64,000 nucleotides of DNA from Gemmatimonadaceae bacterium. GTDB lineage: Bacteria > Gemmatimonadota > Gemmatimonadetes > Gemmatimonadales > Gemmatimonadaceae. The stretch is from the NCBI GenBank assembly GCA_036496605.1, contig DASXKV010000046.1, positions 1-64,000 of the forward strand. The letters run 5' to 3'. Of this stretch, positions 17,278 through 27,984 are shown one piece after another. A model generated the notes under the pieces. The model did not search any database. It was not told the origin of the DNA and saw nothing but the letters and a program-made list of their open reading frames with translations. How positions within the stretch are numbered: the first letter of the stretch is position 1; the number at the start of each line of letters is the position of its first letter. A program made the translations under genes and the position numbers.

Positions 17278-20200
17278 CTATCGGGCAGCCTCGCCACACG
17301 AGATGCCCGAGAAGTAGCTCCTGTGCAATACGTTCGCTGCGTTTGTCGGGGTCACGTCTACCGACACCTTGAGCGTAGCGCCATTGGGGAGCGAGACGCC
17401 CTGCGTTCCGGAGCGCAGAATCCATTCGGCACGACTGACTTGCCCGATCTGCTGCCATGAATCGGCGGCGTAGAAGACCTGGAACACCGTCCAGGGACTG
17501 CTGAACGGCCCGACAACGTTGTACGGAAGCTGTCCGAGCAGCACCGAGACACGCCCGTCGTGGTTCGTCGCGGGCCAGTCGATGGTCTGGGTCAGCGTGT
17601 TGCCGCCTCGCGTCTCGACCAGTGTCCCCTCCAGCATCACCTGCACGCCATTCGTGCCCGGGGTAAAGATGGGCGCGACTCGGAACTCCAGTTTGGGATC
17701 CGGCGTGCCTCCGGCGAAGAGCAGATCCGAAAACGCCGCCAGCCGGTTGAACATGTCGACGAATCCGGGCAGGAGCTTCACGTCGCTCGGTACTTGTTGA
17801 TACGAATTTCCCTGCTTCTGCAGAGAGCTCTGGAGTACTTCCGAGTACATCGTCCAGAGGGACCCAGATCCCGGCCGGAGCATCGAAGTTACTTCAGAGA
17901 TCGACGCCTGAATCGTGCTCGCCGGATTGAAGGGGAACTTGTTCAGCGTTAGGCGTGTGCCTGCGCAGAAGTTGCGCGCGCGCGCGTTGACCTGATCGGC
18001 GCCGAAGTGCGCGAGCAACGGATCGGCGTTGTTGATCGGGTCTTCCATCAGCTTCTGAACGGTGCTCTGGATCTGGCCTTGTTGATCGATCGTGAACGAC
18101 GCCGCGATCGTGCGCACCGCCGACTTCGCGTTACCGCCTGCCGACGCGGCGGTCTGGACTTGCGCCGGACCGCTCGCCTGGTCGAGCGCTGTCTGGAACG
18201 CGACGAGCGCGCTCATGTACGCCTGATTCCCCGGACCGATCAGCTTCGTCGTATCGGCTGCCGGAGTTACCGCCTGCACCGGCTGGAATACCGTGGCGAT
18301 GTCGGGCGCGACGTTCGTGTTGCGAGATGCAATCGAAAAAAGCGTCAGCAAGGGCGACTGATTGCCACTCAGCGCCGTCAGCTTCTGCGACGCGTCGCGC
18401 ACGCTGGCATAATGCGCGATCGACGACGAGCGCAGGAAGCGCCGCCAGTTCTCGATGTAGTCGCTCGTGTACTGCGCGCGCAGATCCGCGACGAGCTTTG
18501 TCTCGTTTGGCTGCGGCGCGCCTTCGCCGACGACCCAGCTCTCGCCCTGCAAGTAGCGATCGACGCCTTTGAACGCGCCCTGCATGAACGTATAACCAGC
18601 CTTCGTGAACGCTCCCGGCACTTCGTATGAGCTTACTAAATACTGCGCCGAGCCGGGATAGCGCCGATTGAACTGCACTGACTGGCTCGCCTTGTTTGCC
18701 TCAGCGAGCATGAACTGATAGATGCGCTCCGAGCCCGAGCCCTGCCGCAGGATGGCACGCCCGCGCGTGACCGCGAGGTTGTCCGCCTTTTGCGGCAGCG
18801 GATTGTGGAACGGGAGCTCGCGGGCGTAGGTGTCGAACTGCCGTTGCGCGATCTGCACTCGCGCGGAATCGAGCGTGTGGCCATTCAACCACTGCGTCAT
18901 CAATACCGGCGACAGGAAATCGACCGTGCTCTTTTCCGGATATGTCGTCGTGATGAGGTAGCCCTTGAGCAAACTGTAACTCGTCCCATAATCCTCGCCG
19001 GTCCGTGCCGAGTCTGGCAAGCTGCGAAGCGACTGCAGGAGATTCGCGCGGGCGTTCGCGAACATCAGCCGATTGAAGGCGGCGAAGTACGCGTCGCGCA
19101 CCTCGGAAAAAATCGACGATCCGCTGTAGAGTCCCCAACGGAGCGACAGCGGAGCACCATGATGCTCGTACTCGCTGAGCGTGTCGATCTGCGCACGCAG
19201 CGTGTCGAGCTTTCGCATCGCGTCGAGAGGAGGGAAATCGACGTTGTTCGGCGAGATCGCAGCAATCCCGCGCGCGGCGTCCCCCACCTGCCGCTCGAGC
19301 TGGCGGTTGCCGCTGTACGAAATCGCAAACGCCATCGAGAGCAATAGCGCCAATGCGGCGCCGCCGGCGAGCGTGGCGCGCCGCAGGAATCCAACGCGCT
19401 CACCGCCTTGCGTTAGGCGTATTGCGGCATCGTCGGCGAGAATGACCTCACGGAACAGCCGCGGCAGGAAGTCCCAGCGCGGCACTTTGCGCGTCCGTGG
19501 CGTGCTCGGCGCCGCGGCAGCGCCTGCCGTCGCCGCAAGCTGCTGCACCGAGAAGACGCCGGTCGCCGAGCGCGCGCCGACGATCTCGCGCGCTTGCTGC
19601 AGTGCCGGAGTGTACTCCGGCGTGGTGTCGCTCACGAACACCGCCTGGACGCCAGTGAAATAGAAGCCCCGCAACACCGGGCTTCCTTTCAGCGCACTCG
19701 GCTTTCCGATCTCGCGAAGGAACTCGACGATGAGCGGCGCGACCTTCCGCACTTCACGCGGGAACTCGTACGCGCCTGGCTTCCACTCAGCGGCGTGCTC
19801 GCGCGACAGCACCGGCAGCCTCCGGCGAGCCAGCGAGCGATAAATGTCCTGCATCGCCCGCTCCAGGCGAGGCGTTATGCGCTCGGCGTAGGTTCCGCCG
19901 GTTTCGGTGTCCGGAGGGAGCGACGCGCCTAACGGCTCGCGAGCCTCGTCCGCCGAGAAGTTGCGGACGAATGCCTCGAAGTTCGGAATCGCGTCCGCTT
20001 TCGTGAAGAGCACGTAGGTCGGAAGCTGGACGCCGAGCTCACTCGATGCCTCGCCGAGGCGCTCGCGCAGCGTCCGCGCGGCGGCGGCGGCCGCTTCGCC
20101 GTTTCCGGCCTTGAGCAGCTCGTCGCAACCGTAACAGACGACGGCGAGTCGCGGCGCCTGCGGCTTGCCCGTGAGTGCTGCGACCAGGCTGCGCGGGCGT

Positions 20201-20739
20201 AGCGCACGCACGAATTTCTTCCAGTTCTCCGGTGCGGCCAGCACTGATCCACCGGCTTCAGCGAACACCGTTCCATGCGCGAACCACACGTTCGCGGTCT
20301 TTGTCGGCGCAACGGTGTCACCGCGCATCGTCTCGCCGCCGAGGACCTCGGGCTCCAGGCCGGAGCGGACGACAACGGTCGTCTTCGTGCTCCCCTGCGG
20401 CCCGAGGATGAGCACGACAGGCAGCTTGGCGAAGCGCGCGTCCTTGTTGCCGCCAGGCTTCGCCGCGACGAGCTGAGCACGGGCCGTGTTGAATACTTGC
20501 TCAACTTCACCCGCCAGCTTCGCTTCCGGCGTCGCCGGACCAGCCGGCGTCTGATCGCGGAAGAACCAGAGGATGAGAGCCGCGGAGATGAGTCCGAGCA
20601 GCGGCAGACCACCACGCAGCAGCCAGGCGCCGCCACCCGTCGGATGCAGTAGTCGCACCGCCACGATCGCCGCGACGACGTACACCAGCAGCACCGCGGC
20701 GGCAATGATCCAGATCTTGATACGTCGCGTCATGATCAC
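17278..20739 (-). CDS. tssM: Type VI secretion membrane complex protein TssM (IcmF)
   Basis: A 1153-residue inner-membrane protein that, with TssL, anchors the T6SS baseplate to the envelope. Two membrane helices lie at about 9-30 and 41-60, and a third near 455-480. Between the second and third is the cytoplasmic domain with a Walker A motif GPQGSTKTT (about 113-121). After it come the large periplasmic IcmF-related and C-terminal beta domains. Length is normal for the family. It is 36 bases from tssL and both are on the minus strand. Its end converges with metK. The usual outer-membrane lipoprotein partner TssJ is not encoded in the window. Starts M1 and M3 are equally possible. Confidence 0.95.
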   Translation of the reverse strand: MIMTRRIKIWIIAAAVLLVYVVAAIVAVRLLHPTGGGAWLLRGGLPLLGLISAALILWFFRDQTPAGPATPEAKLAGEVEQVFNTARAQLVAAKPGGNKDARFAKLPVVLILGPQGSTKTTVVVRSGLEPEVLGGETMRGDTVAPTKTANVWFAHGTVFAEAGGSVLAAPENWKKFVRALRPRSLVAALTGKPQAPRLAVVCYGCDELLKAGNGEAAAAAARTLRERLGEASSELGVQLPTYVLFTKADAIPNFEAFVRNFSADEAREPLGASLPPDTETGGTYAERITPRLERAMQDIYRSLARRRLPVLSREHAAEWKPGAYEFPREVRKVAPLIVEFLREIGKPSALKGSPVLRGFYFTGVQAVFVSDTTPEYTPALQQAREIVGARSATGVFSVQQLAATAGAAAAPSTPRTRKVPRWDFLPRLFREVILADDAAIRLTQGGERVGFLRRATLAGGAALALLLSMAFAISYSGNRQLERQVGDAARGIAAISPNNVDFPPLDAMRKLDTLRAQIDTLSEYEHHGAPLSLRWGLYSGSSIFSEVRDAYFAAFNRLMFANARANLLQSLRSLPDSARTGEDYGTSYSLLKGYLITTTYPEKSTVDFLSPVLMTQWLNGHTLDSARVQIAQRQFDTYARELPFHNPLPQKADNLAVTRGRAILRQGSGSERIYQFMLAEANKASQSVQFNRRYPGSAQYLVSSYEVPGAFTKAGYTFMQGAFKGVDRYLQGESWVVGEGAPQPNETKLVADLRAQYTSDYIENWRRFLRSSSIAHYASVRDASQKLTALSGNQSPLLTLFSIASRNTNVAPDIATVFQPVQAVTPAADTTKLIGPGNQAYMSALVAFQTALDQASGPAQVQTAASAGGNAKSAVRTIAASFTIDQQGQIQSTVQKLMEDPINNADPLLAHFGADQVNARARNFCAGTRLTLNKFPFNPASTIQASISEVTSMLRPGSGSLWTMYSEVLQSSLQKQGNSYQQVPSDVKLLPGFVDMFNRLAAFSDLLFAGGTPDPKLEFRVAPIFTPGTNGVQVMLEGTLVETRGGNTLTQTIDWPATNHDGRVSVLLGQLPYNVVGPFSSPWTVFQVFYAADSWQQIGQVSRAEWILRSGTQGVSLPNGATLKVSVDVTPTNAANVLHRSYFSGISCGEAAR

Positions 20740-20775
20740 TCCAAATGCTTCGACGATCCGCCAGTCAACTCGACG

Positions 20776-21504
20776 TCAGCGAACGAGCTGCGTCGCGACC
20801 GCGAGATCGGATTTACCTGAATGCAACGAGATCGCAAAACCGACATAGAGCACCAGAGCGAGGACGCCAGCCGCGGCGGCCGTCGCGATGAGGCGTGGTA
20901 CCCATACATCGCGTGGCTGCCCAATCTCGGTCGACGACGGACGCCACTCCGGTGAGAGCTCGCCAACTCCCCCGTGCACCCGATCGATCTTCTCCGAGAG
21001 TTGTCCGGCTAGCACCTGTAGCTCCGAACCTTGCGACGCGCTGTAGCGTCCCTTGTAGCCGAGGAGCAGACAGAGCTCGTAGACCTCGAGCACATCGGCG
21101 AGATCCTCGGAATCCTGCCGCCCGAGCAGTTGCTGCAGGTACTGGAAGAACAACTCGCCGGCCATGTGAACGCCGAACACTTCCTGCTGGAGTGGCCGGC
21201 GGGGCCAATCGGCGAACATGGCCTGCCCCGAGTTGAGTACCGTCTCATCGAGAAAGGCGATGACGGCGAAAAGGCCGAGCCGGATGTCGTCCGCCGCGTA
21301 GCCCGCCTGTCTCGCCTCCTGCTCGGCGCCCGCGAGGACCTGCTTGATGCGCGCGCGGAAGGACTCGCCGTCGGCCGCGACCTGCCGGTTCGCGCGCAGG
21401 CGAGCGATCGTCGTGAACGGCTCCTGGAGAGAAAGCGCCAACAGACCTCGACGCGTCGCGTCGGAACCGACGCCGCGCGGTCTTTCGGTTGCCACTGCTG
21501 TCAT
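20776..21504 (-). CDS. tssL: Type VI secretion membrane protein TssL (DotU family)
   Basis: A 242-residue tail-anchored inner-membrane protein linking TssM to the baseplate via TssK. The DotU domain shows the conserved LGLFAVIAFLDETVLNS and the AGELFFQYLQQLL segment followed by the YELCLLLGYKGRY motif. One membrane helix near the C-terminus (about 206-230, LIATAAAAGVLALVLYVGFA). No peptidoglycan-binding OmpA-like extension is present, unlike some TssL. It sits directly upstream of tssM. A terminator hairpin separates it from tssK, so tssL-tssM probably have their own promoter within 21505-21570. Confidence 0.94.
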   Translation of the reverse strand: MTAVATERPRGVGSDATRRGLLALSLQEPFTTIARLRANRQVAADGESFRARIKQVLAGAEQEARQAGYAADDIRLGLFAVIAFLDETVLNSGQAMFADWPRRPLQQEVFGVHMAGELFFQYLQQLLGRQDSEDLADVLEVYELCLLLGYKGRYSASQGSELQVLAGQLSEKIDRVHGGVGELSPEWRPSSTEIGQPRDVWVPRLIATAAAAGVLALVLYVGFAISLHSGKSDLAVATQLVR

Positions 21505-21570
21505 GAAACCACCCCGTCCTGCAACTGTGATCGTGAGGCAAGTCGACTGAATCGCGGGCTAACATAAGGA

Positions 21571-21602
21571 AAGGGCCGGCATCGCGGGAGGAGCCGGCCC
21601 TT
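21571..21602 (-). terminator. Terminator after tssK on the minus strand
   Basis: AAGGGCCGGC (21571-21580) pairs with GCCGGCCCTT (21593-21602) over a 12-base loop. Read on the minus strand, the stem is followed by TTTCCTTATG, a moderately U-rich tail. It lies 38 bases beyond the tssK stop and 66 bases before the tssL start, and so splits the minus-strand genes into tssK and tssL-tssM units. Confidence 0.7.
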
Positions 21603-21639
21603 GTTGCATCGAGCGCCCAAGCGCACGAGGCAGCCAGTG

Positions 21640-22986
21640 TCAATCTTCGGCGACGATCACCAGTTCCACTTGCGCGTTCGGGATGGCGTCCGGCAGGTAA
21701 ACCCCGATCTCGTGCGTCGTGTTGAGCGTCTCCCAGCACGGTCCCGCGCGGTCGATGGAGAAGTACTGCGTATCGGAGCGCGGAGCGATCGCGGCCGGCG
21801 GAAACTGAATGTGCTGTATGCGCAGTCCGGGGAATGCGCGGCGCACCAGCTCGAGCGTGAACTTGGCCGAGCACACCTTTGCCAGCTGGGGAACGCGCGC
21901 GGCGAGCTCCACGCCGGTGAGCGACGACCGCACTCCGAGAATCCAGCGCGACCGGCCGAACGCTCGCTGATCGGCAATCGCGCCCGTATGCAGGAAGGCA
22001 GTCGTCGCCTTCAGTTGTACGACGGTTCGCGCCGCAGGAGTCACGACTTCGAGGTTCGCGCGAATATGCTTGTCGAGCGCGTCGAAGGATTCCTGCGGAT
22101 GATCGTGATCGTAGAGCGGCAGCGCCCTCGGGTGCGCATCGAGCGCGAAAGTGCACAGGGCGCCCGCCAGTCGAGAGAGCTCGACATAGAGCTGCTCCGG
22201 ATGGACGCGCTTCACCTGAGCGATGTGCCGAAGGGCAGGGAGCGTCGAGTCGATCGCGTGGAGAAGCCAGAAGCTGGCGACTTCCTGCCGCGCAAATTCT
22301 TCCGCGCTGCCGCGGCGGCCACGCGCCATCGAATCGCTCTTGGCGTCTAGAATGTCGATGAGACGTCCGAGTAGATGCATGAGCCGCGTACTCGCGCCGA
22401 CCTGGACGCACGGGGGCACGTACTCAGGGTCGTATATGAAGTGACCGGCGCCATCTCGTTTGACGCGAGCGATCGGAATCGAGACAACGTCATCGAGGGG
22501 CTCGATATCCAGAGCGAGACGCAGATTCTTGCGTCCGATGCTCACCGGTTTTTCGTCGCGGCCGGTGGTGTCATCGAGCATCGGAGCGGCCTCAGCTCGG
22601 TATCGGGCGCCCGAGCCGTTCGTCTCCCCATTCTGACCAAAGTTGGGTTGATCGGCGCGATACGCGGGGATCGTGAGAAGAACGAGGTGTGACTGCTGCG
22701 TCGGGGAGAAGAGCTCGCGGACGTCGAGTGGGCCAGGCGCGGCATCGCTCGCGGGAATGTCGAACGGCAGGCCATCCGGCATCATTCCGCGGGCGTGAAT
22801 GAGGGAAACCGCATCGTTTCGGATTGCTTCGGTGTCGAGCTCGCAGCCAGCCAGCCCATATGGCGCAAAGAAAAGACTCGAGATCGCGAACTGAATCGCG
22901 TCCTCGAAATACCGGCTCTGCGCCTGGAAATGATGCTGGGCCAGGTGCATACCTTCGTTCCATACCACGCGCGAAAGCTGCTTCAT
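21640..22986 (-). CDS. tssK: Type VI secretion baseplate protein TssK (first copy)
   Basis: A 448-residue baseplate connector that binds the sheath/baseplate through its N-terminal shell and the TssL/TssM complex through its C-terminal domain. The N-terminal family pattern is clear: VVWNEGMHLAQHHFQAQSRY, followed by the APYGLAGCELD and MMPDGLPFDIP segments. VIVAED ends the protein. It shares overall layout with the second tssK at 24843-26204 but differs in most residues, so it is an old paralogue and not a recent duplicate. It diverges from the proline-rich gene at 23174, with a shared 187-base promoter region. Confidence 0.94.
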   Translation of the reverse strand: MKQLSRVVWNEGMHLAQHHFQAQSRYFEDAIQFAISSLFFAPYGLAGCELDTEAIRNDAVSLIHARGMMPDGLPFDIPASDAAPGPLDVRELFSPTQQSHLVLLTIPAYRADQPNFGQNGETNGSGARYRAEAAPMLDDTTGRDEKPVSIGRKNLRLALDIEPLDDVVSIPIARVKRDGAGHFIYDPEYVPPCVQVGASTRLMHLLGRLIDILDAKSDSMARGRRGSAEEFARQEVASFWLLHAIDSTLPALRHIAQVKRVHPEQLYVELSRLAGALCTFALDAHPRALPLYDHDHPQESFDALDKHIRANLEVVTPAARTVVQLKATTAFLHTGAIADQRAFGRSRWILGVRSSLTGVELAARVPQLAKVCSAKFTLELVRRAFPGLRIQHIQFPPAAIAPRSDTQYFSIDRAGPCWETLNTTHEIGVYLPDAIPNAQVELVIVAED

Positions 22987-23173
22987 CTCCGCTCCGTCCT
23001 TCGATCTATTGGCACTGCCGGCGATGTGAGGCGCTCGGCGAGCACCGGCACTATATTGCGTGCCCCTGCCCCCGTGGGAAACTGCTGGGGGATTTTCGGT
23101 TCGTCATTGCCCGGATGGACATCGCTGGCTCGCGTCAGCCGCTGGGCGTTAACGTACCCCCTGCGGGTCGCCG

Positions 23174-24671
23174 ATGACAAGCACTGAATTCGCTGCCAGA
23201 TACCGACTACTGAAGAACGTCGCCACGCGTGGCGCGCGGAGTTTTCTTGCCCAGCAGGTCGCGCTCGGGCGGATGGTCATGGTGCACTATCTGGACTCCG
23301 AGACTCCCGAGCAGCGATCGGCGACGGTCGCTCGTCTGGACTCGCTAAAGCCCCCCGCGCGCGAGAAGATGCTCGAGATCATCGATGTCGACGGCTCGCC
23401 TGTCGCCGTCACGTTGTTCATTAGCTCGTTCGCCGACTTTTCGACCTGGCTCGATCAGGTCAGTGTGCCTGCCACCTCGGTACCTCTCGCGTCACCGGTC
23501 AAGGCCCCCGGTGACTTCACGCGCGCGTTCAACAAGATCGAAACGCCGGCTGCACCGCCGGTCATGGCGCACCGAGTCGAGCACGAGCCCGCGCGAAAAG
23601 CATCGATCCCGGCTGCGCCTTCACCTGCGCCAGCCAGACCAGTACAGAAATCAGCGGGCGAGTTCACGGGCATCTTCGGTAACATGGGCGCCGCGGCTTC
23701 GGCTCCTGCTCCCGCGCACAAGGAGCCAGCCTCGAAGGCCCCATCCCCGGACCAACTGAATTCACCGACACTGATTATCGCCGCACCGAAGCCTTCGCCA
23801 CGTCCGGCGTCTCCGGTCGCGCAGCCTCCGTCTCCGGCCCCAGCTCCGGTTCCGGCGCCGGCTGAGGGCGCGGGATTCACCGCGATCTTCGGTCGTATCG
23901 GTGAGACGCGTCTTCCAGACGAGCTACCAGCGGAAACGCCGAAGCCCTCGGCGCCGGCGGCGGGAGCTGGACGCGTGATGCAACCGGCCCCAAATCCCAC
24001 ATTCGATCGATCGTCGGCACCGCCGGCGAATGCACCACCGCAGCCGAGCGGCGGCGAGTTCACGCAGCTGTTTCAGCGACTGTCGGCGACGACAGCGCCC
24101 TCGTCGGCACCTTCTCCTGCAGCGCCCCAGGCAGCGCCGCCGATGATGCCGCCGCCCGCGTTCGGGTCGCCGGCAAACGCGGCAGGCCCGCTCGATCCAT
24201 CGCCACGGATCGATCTGATGCCACCCGCGATGGCGGCGATCCCGTCCACGATCCTGCCCCCACCTTCGTTAGGTGGCGCCGCGCCGCCGGCGCCTTCCTT
24301 CGGGAGCGTCCTTCCTGCTCCGTCGTTCGGTATGACGCCGCCGCCAAGTTCGCCGACGGCCTCGCGCCTTCCCGACACGCCGGCAATGCCTAACGCGCCG
24401 CCATCGGCGCCTAACGCCCCAATGATACCGCCGTCGCCGTGGGGCGTCGCGCCGGCCGCCGGCATGTTCGGCAGCCCGGCACCGCAGAGCGATTACACAC
24501 GAATAATGGGGCGAGTGGTGGTGCCGCCACCGCCTCCGATCGCGATCCAACCTCCCACCGCGAGCCCGGCCGCGCCGGCTCCGAAGGCGTCGAAGTCGAT
24601 GTTGCCACTCGTCATCGCTTTCAGTGTCGTGATCCTCGCGACGGTCGCGATCGTCGCGTGGATGGTCTTGC

Positions 24672-24682
<11 letters not shown>
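23174..24682 (+). CDS. Proline-rich tail-anchored protein with repeated GEFTxxF-type motifs
   Basis: A 502-residue protein of unknown function. Residues 1-100 form a small alpha/beta domain (YRLLKNVATRGARSFLAQQV, GRMVMVHYLD) that looks like a degenerate kinase N-lobe. Residues 105-475 are an Ala/Pro-rich linker containing a repeated short motif: GDFTRAFNK (113-121), GEFTGIFGN (162-170), GFTAIFGR (234-241), GEFTQLFQR (294-302), with a weaker SDYTRIMGR (439-447). A single membrane helix ends the protein (about 478-497, MLPLVIAFSVVILATVAIVA). The last codons and TAG stop lie inside the flanking TAGAGGG repeat. It sits between the two tssK genes, so a T6SS envelope role is inferred, possibly as a flexible tether whose motifs bind a partner. 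Confidence 0.8.
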
Positions 24683-24842
<160 letters not shown>

Positions 24843-24850
<8 letters not shown>

Positions 24851-26204
24851 TAGCCCCTAGCAACACCACCAGCTCCAGCTGCACGTCCCCAAGTCCCGCC
24901 GGTACGTACGCGGCAATGTTGCGGGCGCGCGAAACGGCCTCCCACTCTGGTCCTGCCTTCTGGAGCAGGAAGTAGTGGTAGTTCAGCTTCACGGGGACGG
25001 CCGTCGGCGGCGTCGGAACGTAGGTGAGCGCGATCCCGGCGAGTGCCTGACGAATGAGGTGATCCAGCTGACCGGCGGCGCTCACCTTCAGCAAACTCGG
25101 TACGCGCTGGACCAGTTCGTTCGCGGGAACCGTGGACGACGACGAGACCGCGAGGAAGATCTGCGGTGCCGCAAGATATTTGTCCTGATCCAGCGCGGCT
25201 GCGTGCACGGACGGCTGCACGACGCGCAGCGGAATCGACACGGTGCTCGCCGGCACGACGGTCTCGAGGAGCTCACGGAGTTGCTCGTCGAGCTTCGTGA
25301 AGCAGGCGCCGAGCTCGTCGTGCTCGTACGCCGGCAGATCGCGCGGATGAATGCGCATCGAGAACGTCGTCAGCGCACCCGCCAGCTCGAGCATCATCTC
25401 GAAGAGCGCGACCGGATGTCCTCGCCGAGTCTCGTAGAGATGCCGCAGCAGCGGGAGATGACTGTTGACCGTATAGAGTAGCCAGAAGCTCGCCACGTCC
25501 GCGATCCCAAAGTCGGCGAGGCTCTGATTCTTCTGACGCCTCATGCCGGAAAGCTGGGTGCTCTTCGCGGACAGGATCTCGATGAGCCGGCGAGCGATCG
25601 CCATGACGTACTCGCTCGCCTCCACGTCTATGAGTGGCGGGACGAACGCCGACGACAACTGGTAATCGCCGGTGGTGGTTCGCGTTAGGCGTGCGGCCCG
25701 AAGTATGGTGCTGCCTTCGGCCGATTCCCCCTCGAAGAGGATGCGGAAGTTCTTCCGGGCAACTTGAATCGGCCGTTCGGATCGCCCGGTCGTCTCGTCG
25801 CGGCGCAGCAGCTCCTCGGCGCGATACCGCGTGTCGCGCTCACGTTGCGCCGCGGAAACGTTGTGTCCACCGTAACGGTATTCAGGGATCGAGAGGTAGA
25901 CGTCGAGCGTTTCCTGATCCTGAGCAAACGCACCCTCGAGCTGCTTTGGAGGCGGCGTCGGGTCCGAGAGGGGCATGTCGAACAGGAGGCCGTCCGGAAA
26001 GATCCCGGAGGCGGACGCGATGGCGAAGCTGCCGCCCGCGAGTGCCTCGCGATCGATCTCCAGCCGGCGAAATCCCCACGGACTGAAAACCAGCGACGAG
26101 AGCTGGAACTCGAGGAGGTCCTCGAGGAATCGGTCCTGGGTCTGGAAGTGCTGAGGACTGAGCAGGACGCCCTTCGTCCAGAGCACGGGCTGCATCTGCC
26201 GCAT
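24843..26204 (-). CDS. tssK: Second TssK-family baseplate protein
   Basis: A 453-residue TssK paralogue. The N-terminus has the family pattern (PVLWTKGVLLSPQHFQTQDR, FSPWGFRRLEIDREAL, GIFPDGLLFDMP). The middle contains the TssK shoulder region with the conserved SIPEYRYGG, and the C-terminal domain that would contact TssL is complete (YVPAGLGDVQLELVVLLGAK). Full length argues against decay. A single locus with two distinct full-length TssK proteins is unusual. The gene diverges from the first methyltransferase gene (142 bases between starts), which groups it with the methyltransferase/TssBC-fusion module. Either the two TssK form mixed assemblies or each serves a separate sheath set. Confidence 0.92.
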
Positions 26205-26214
26205 GGGCCCTAAG

Positions 26215-26290
26215 GTAGGCGAGCGAAGGGGCTCGGTGCTAGAGGCCAGGGGCTAGGGCAACACACCACCAATCACCAACTACCAACCGT
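26215..26290. repeat. Short degenerate heptad-like repeat in the tssK2/methyltransferase gap
   Basis: A G-rich part (GGTGCTAGAGGCCAGGGGCT) is followed by a CCACCAATCACCAACTACC-type part. This is the same style as the larger intergenic arrays but short and degenerate. It lies in a divergent promoter region, so it is not simply a terminator here. Confidence 0.5.
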
Positions 26291-26347
26291 TGCACTTCGA
26301 GCGTCCCGTTCCCCATACTGGCTCCCCGCATTCTCCCCCCAAATCGC

Positions 26348-27901
26348 ATGTGCGCTCACGTCGCCGATTCGCCCTCAGCTGCTCTTCTCGCCAGTTACGA
26401 CGCCGTGCCGTATGGCGGAGGCGCGATTGCGGGGACGCGGCCCGACTACCTCGCCGCGGTCGCTCGCTTCCGCGGACTCTCGACGCCAGACGTTAGGCGG
26501 TGCCGCGTGCTCGACGTCGGCTGCGCCACTGGTGGCAATCTGCTATCGATGGCGCTCGCATTCCCCGAGAGCAACTTCGTGGGCATCGATCTGTCGCCGC
26601 GACAGATCGAGAGCGCGCGAGCCGCGGCGCGAACCATCGGCCTCGAGAACGTTCGCTTCGAGGCGATGAGTGTCATGGATGTCGACGAGGATTTCGGCAC
26701 CTTCGAGTACATCGTGAGCCACGGCGTCTACTCGTGGGTTCCACCCGACGTCCAGCACGCGATTCTGAGTGTTTGCTCACGCAATCTCGTTCCTGACGGC
26801 ATCGCGTACGTCAGCTACAACACATATCCCGGCTGGCACGCGCGTGGGCTCGTGCGCGAGATGATGCTCTTTCATGATCGGCCGCAGCTGAGTCCCTCGG
26901 AACGCGTGCAGCGCGCCCGTGATCTGCTCGAGTCCGTCGCGAAGGCGGTGCCGAAATCCGACGAGGTGTACGCCGCCGTTCTGCAGGAGGAGATTCACAC
27001 GCTCAGCGACGCGAGCGAGTCCTATTTCATGCACGAGGAGCTCGAGTCGGAGAACCATCCAGTCTACTTCATCGATTTCGCGCGTCGCGCGGCGGCGGTC
27101 GGGCTTCAGTACGTCACCGAGGCAACAGCGTCATTGACCGATACGCAACTCAGTCCGGAGCTCCGGGCCAAACTGCGCTCCTGGTCTACCGATAATCTCC
27201 AGTACGAGCAGTACTTCGATTACGTCAGAAATCGCACGTTCCGTCGCTCGGTGCTCTGCCACGCCGGCCGAGGCGTCGAGAGCGAGCCGGTGCCGACGTG
27301 GGTGCCGGAGATGGTCACGCGAGCCCGCTGCTATGTCGACGCGGAGGCACCAGAGGCGAAGCAACCAGGAGTCGAGGTCTTTCGCACGCACGAAGGCGTC
27401 GCTGCAACGATGGCCCATCCGCTCGCGCGCGCTGCATTGCACTCGCTCATCGATGCGCGTCCAAGCGGTTTGTCCTTCGAGGCGCTCGCCGCCCGGACGC
27501 AGGAGCGCATGGAGGGCGGGGACGGGTTTTCCCGCGAGACACTCGCCGACGCGATGCTCCGTTGCGCGCTGGTCCGACTCGTGGACCTAACGATGGCTCC
27601 GACGCCATGCTGCTCGACGCTCAGCCTGCAACCAGTCGCGAGTCCGCTCGCCCGCCTCGAATCGCGCAACGAGTCTCTCGTGACGTCGCTCCTGCACGTG
27701 GCCGTCGAGCTCTCTCCATTCGATCGATTTGTGCTCCAGCAACTGAACGGAACACGAGATCATGGAAAGGTCGTCGACGAAGTCATGGCAGCGATTGCCC
27801 GACGCGAGCTCGATCTGGGACCGGCGGAGCGCGGCGCCGTCGCCTTGGCCGTGGACCACGCGTTTCAGCAATTTCGACTGTCGGGATTACTCATCGCCTA
27901 G
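26348..27901 (+). CDS. SAM-dependent methyltransferase with methyltransferase regulatory domain (PKMT type)
   Basis: A 517-residue class I methyltransferase. Residues 45-180 are the Rossmann fold: motif I VLDVGCATGG (54-63), acidic Asp81 ending strand 2 (VGIDLSPRQ), and GTFEYIVSHGVYSWV as motif IV region. Residues 200-310 match the regulatory domain found in protein lysine methyltransferases such as the rickettsial outer-membrane PKMTs (YFMHEELESENHPVYFIDF, VRNRTFRRSVLCH). The last 150 residues are a winged-helix-like C-terminal domain. No Shine-Dalgarno is seen. The gene is followed 83 bases later by the TssB/C-like fusion. The known family and the position suggest it methylates lysines of a T6SS protein; the target is inferred. 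Confidence 0.88.
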   Translation: MCAHVADSPSAALLASYDAVPYGGGAIAGTRPDYLAAVARFRGLSTPDVRRCRVLDVGCATGGNLLSMALAFPESNFVGIDLSPRQIESARAAARTIGLENVRFEAMSVMDVDEDFGTFEYIVSHGVYSWVPPDVQHAILSVCSRNLVPDGIAYVSYNTYPGWHARGLVREMMLFHDRPQLSPSERVQRARDLLESVAKAVPKSDEVYAAVLQEEIHTLSDASESYFMHEELESENHPVYFIDFARRAAAVGLQYVTEATASLTDTQLSPELRAKLRSWSTDNLQYEQYFDYVRNRTFRRSVLCHAGRGVESEPVPTWVPEMVTRARCYVDAEAPEAKQPGVEVFRTHEGVAATMAHPLARAALHSLIDARPSGLSFEALAARTQERMEGGDGFSRETLADAMLRCALVRLVDLTMAPTPCCSTLSLQPVASPLARLESRNESLVTSLLHVAVELSPFDRFVLQQLNGTRDHGKVVDEVMAAIARRELDLGPAERGAVALAVDHAFQQFRLSGLLIA

Positions 27902-27984
27902 TGTTTCGCTGGTGCGCCGGTTGAAACGGGGTGCTATCGTAGCAGAATGGCTCGTGCAGCATCCTTCGGCCTACGAGGTGTACC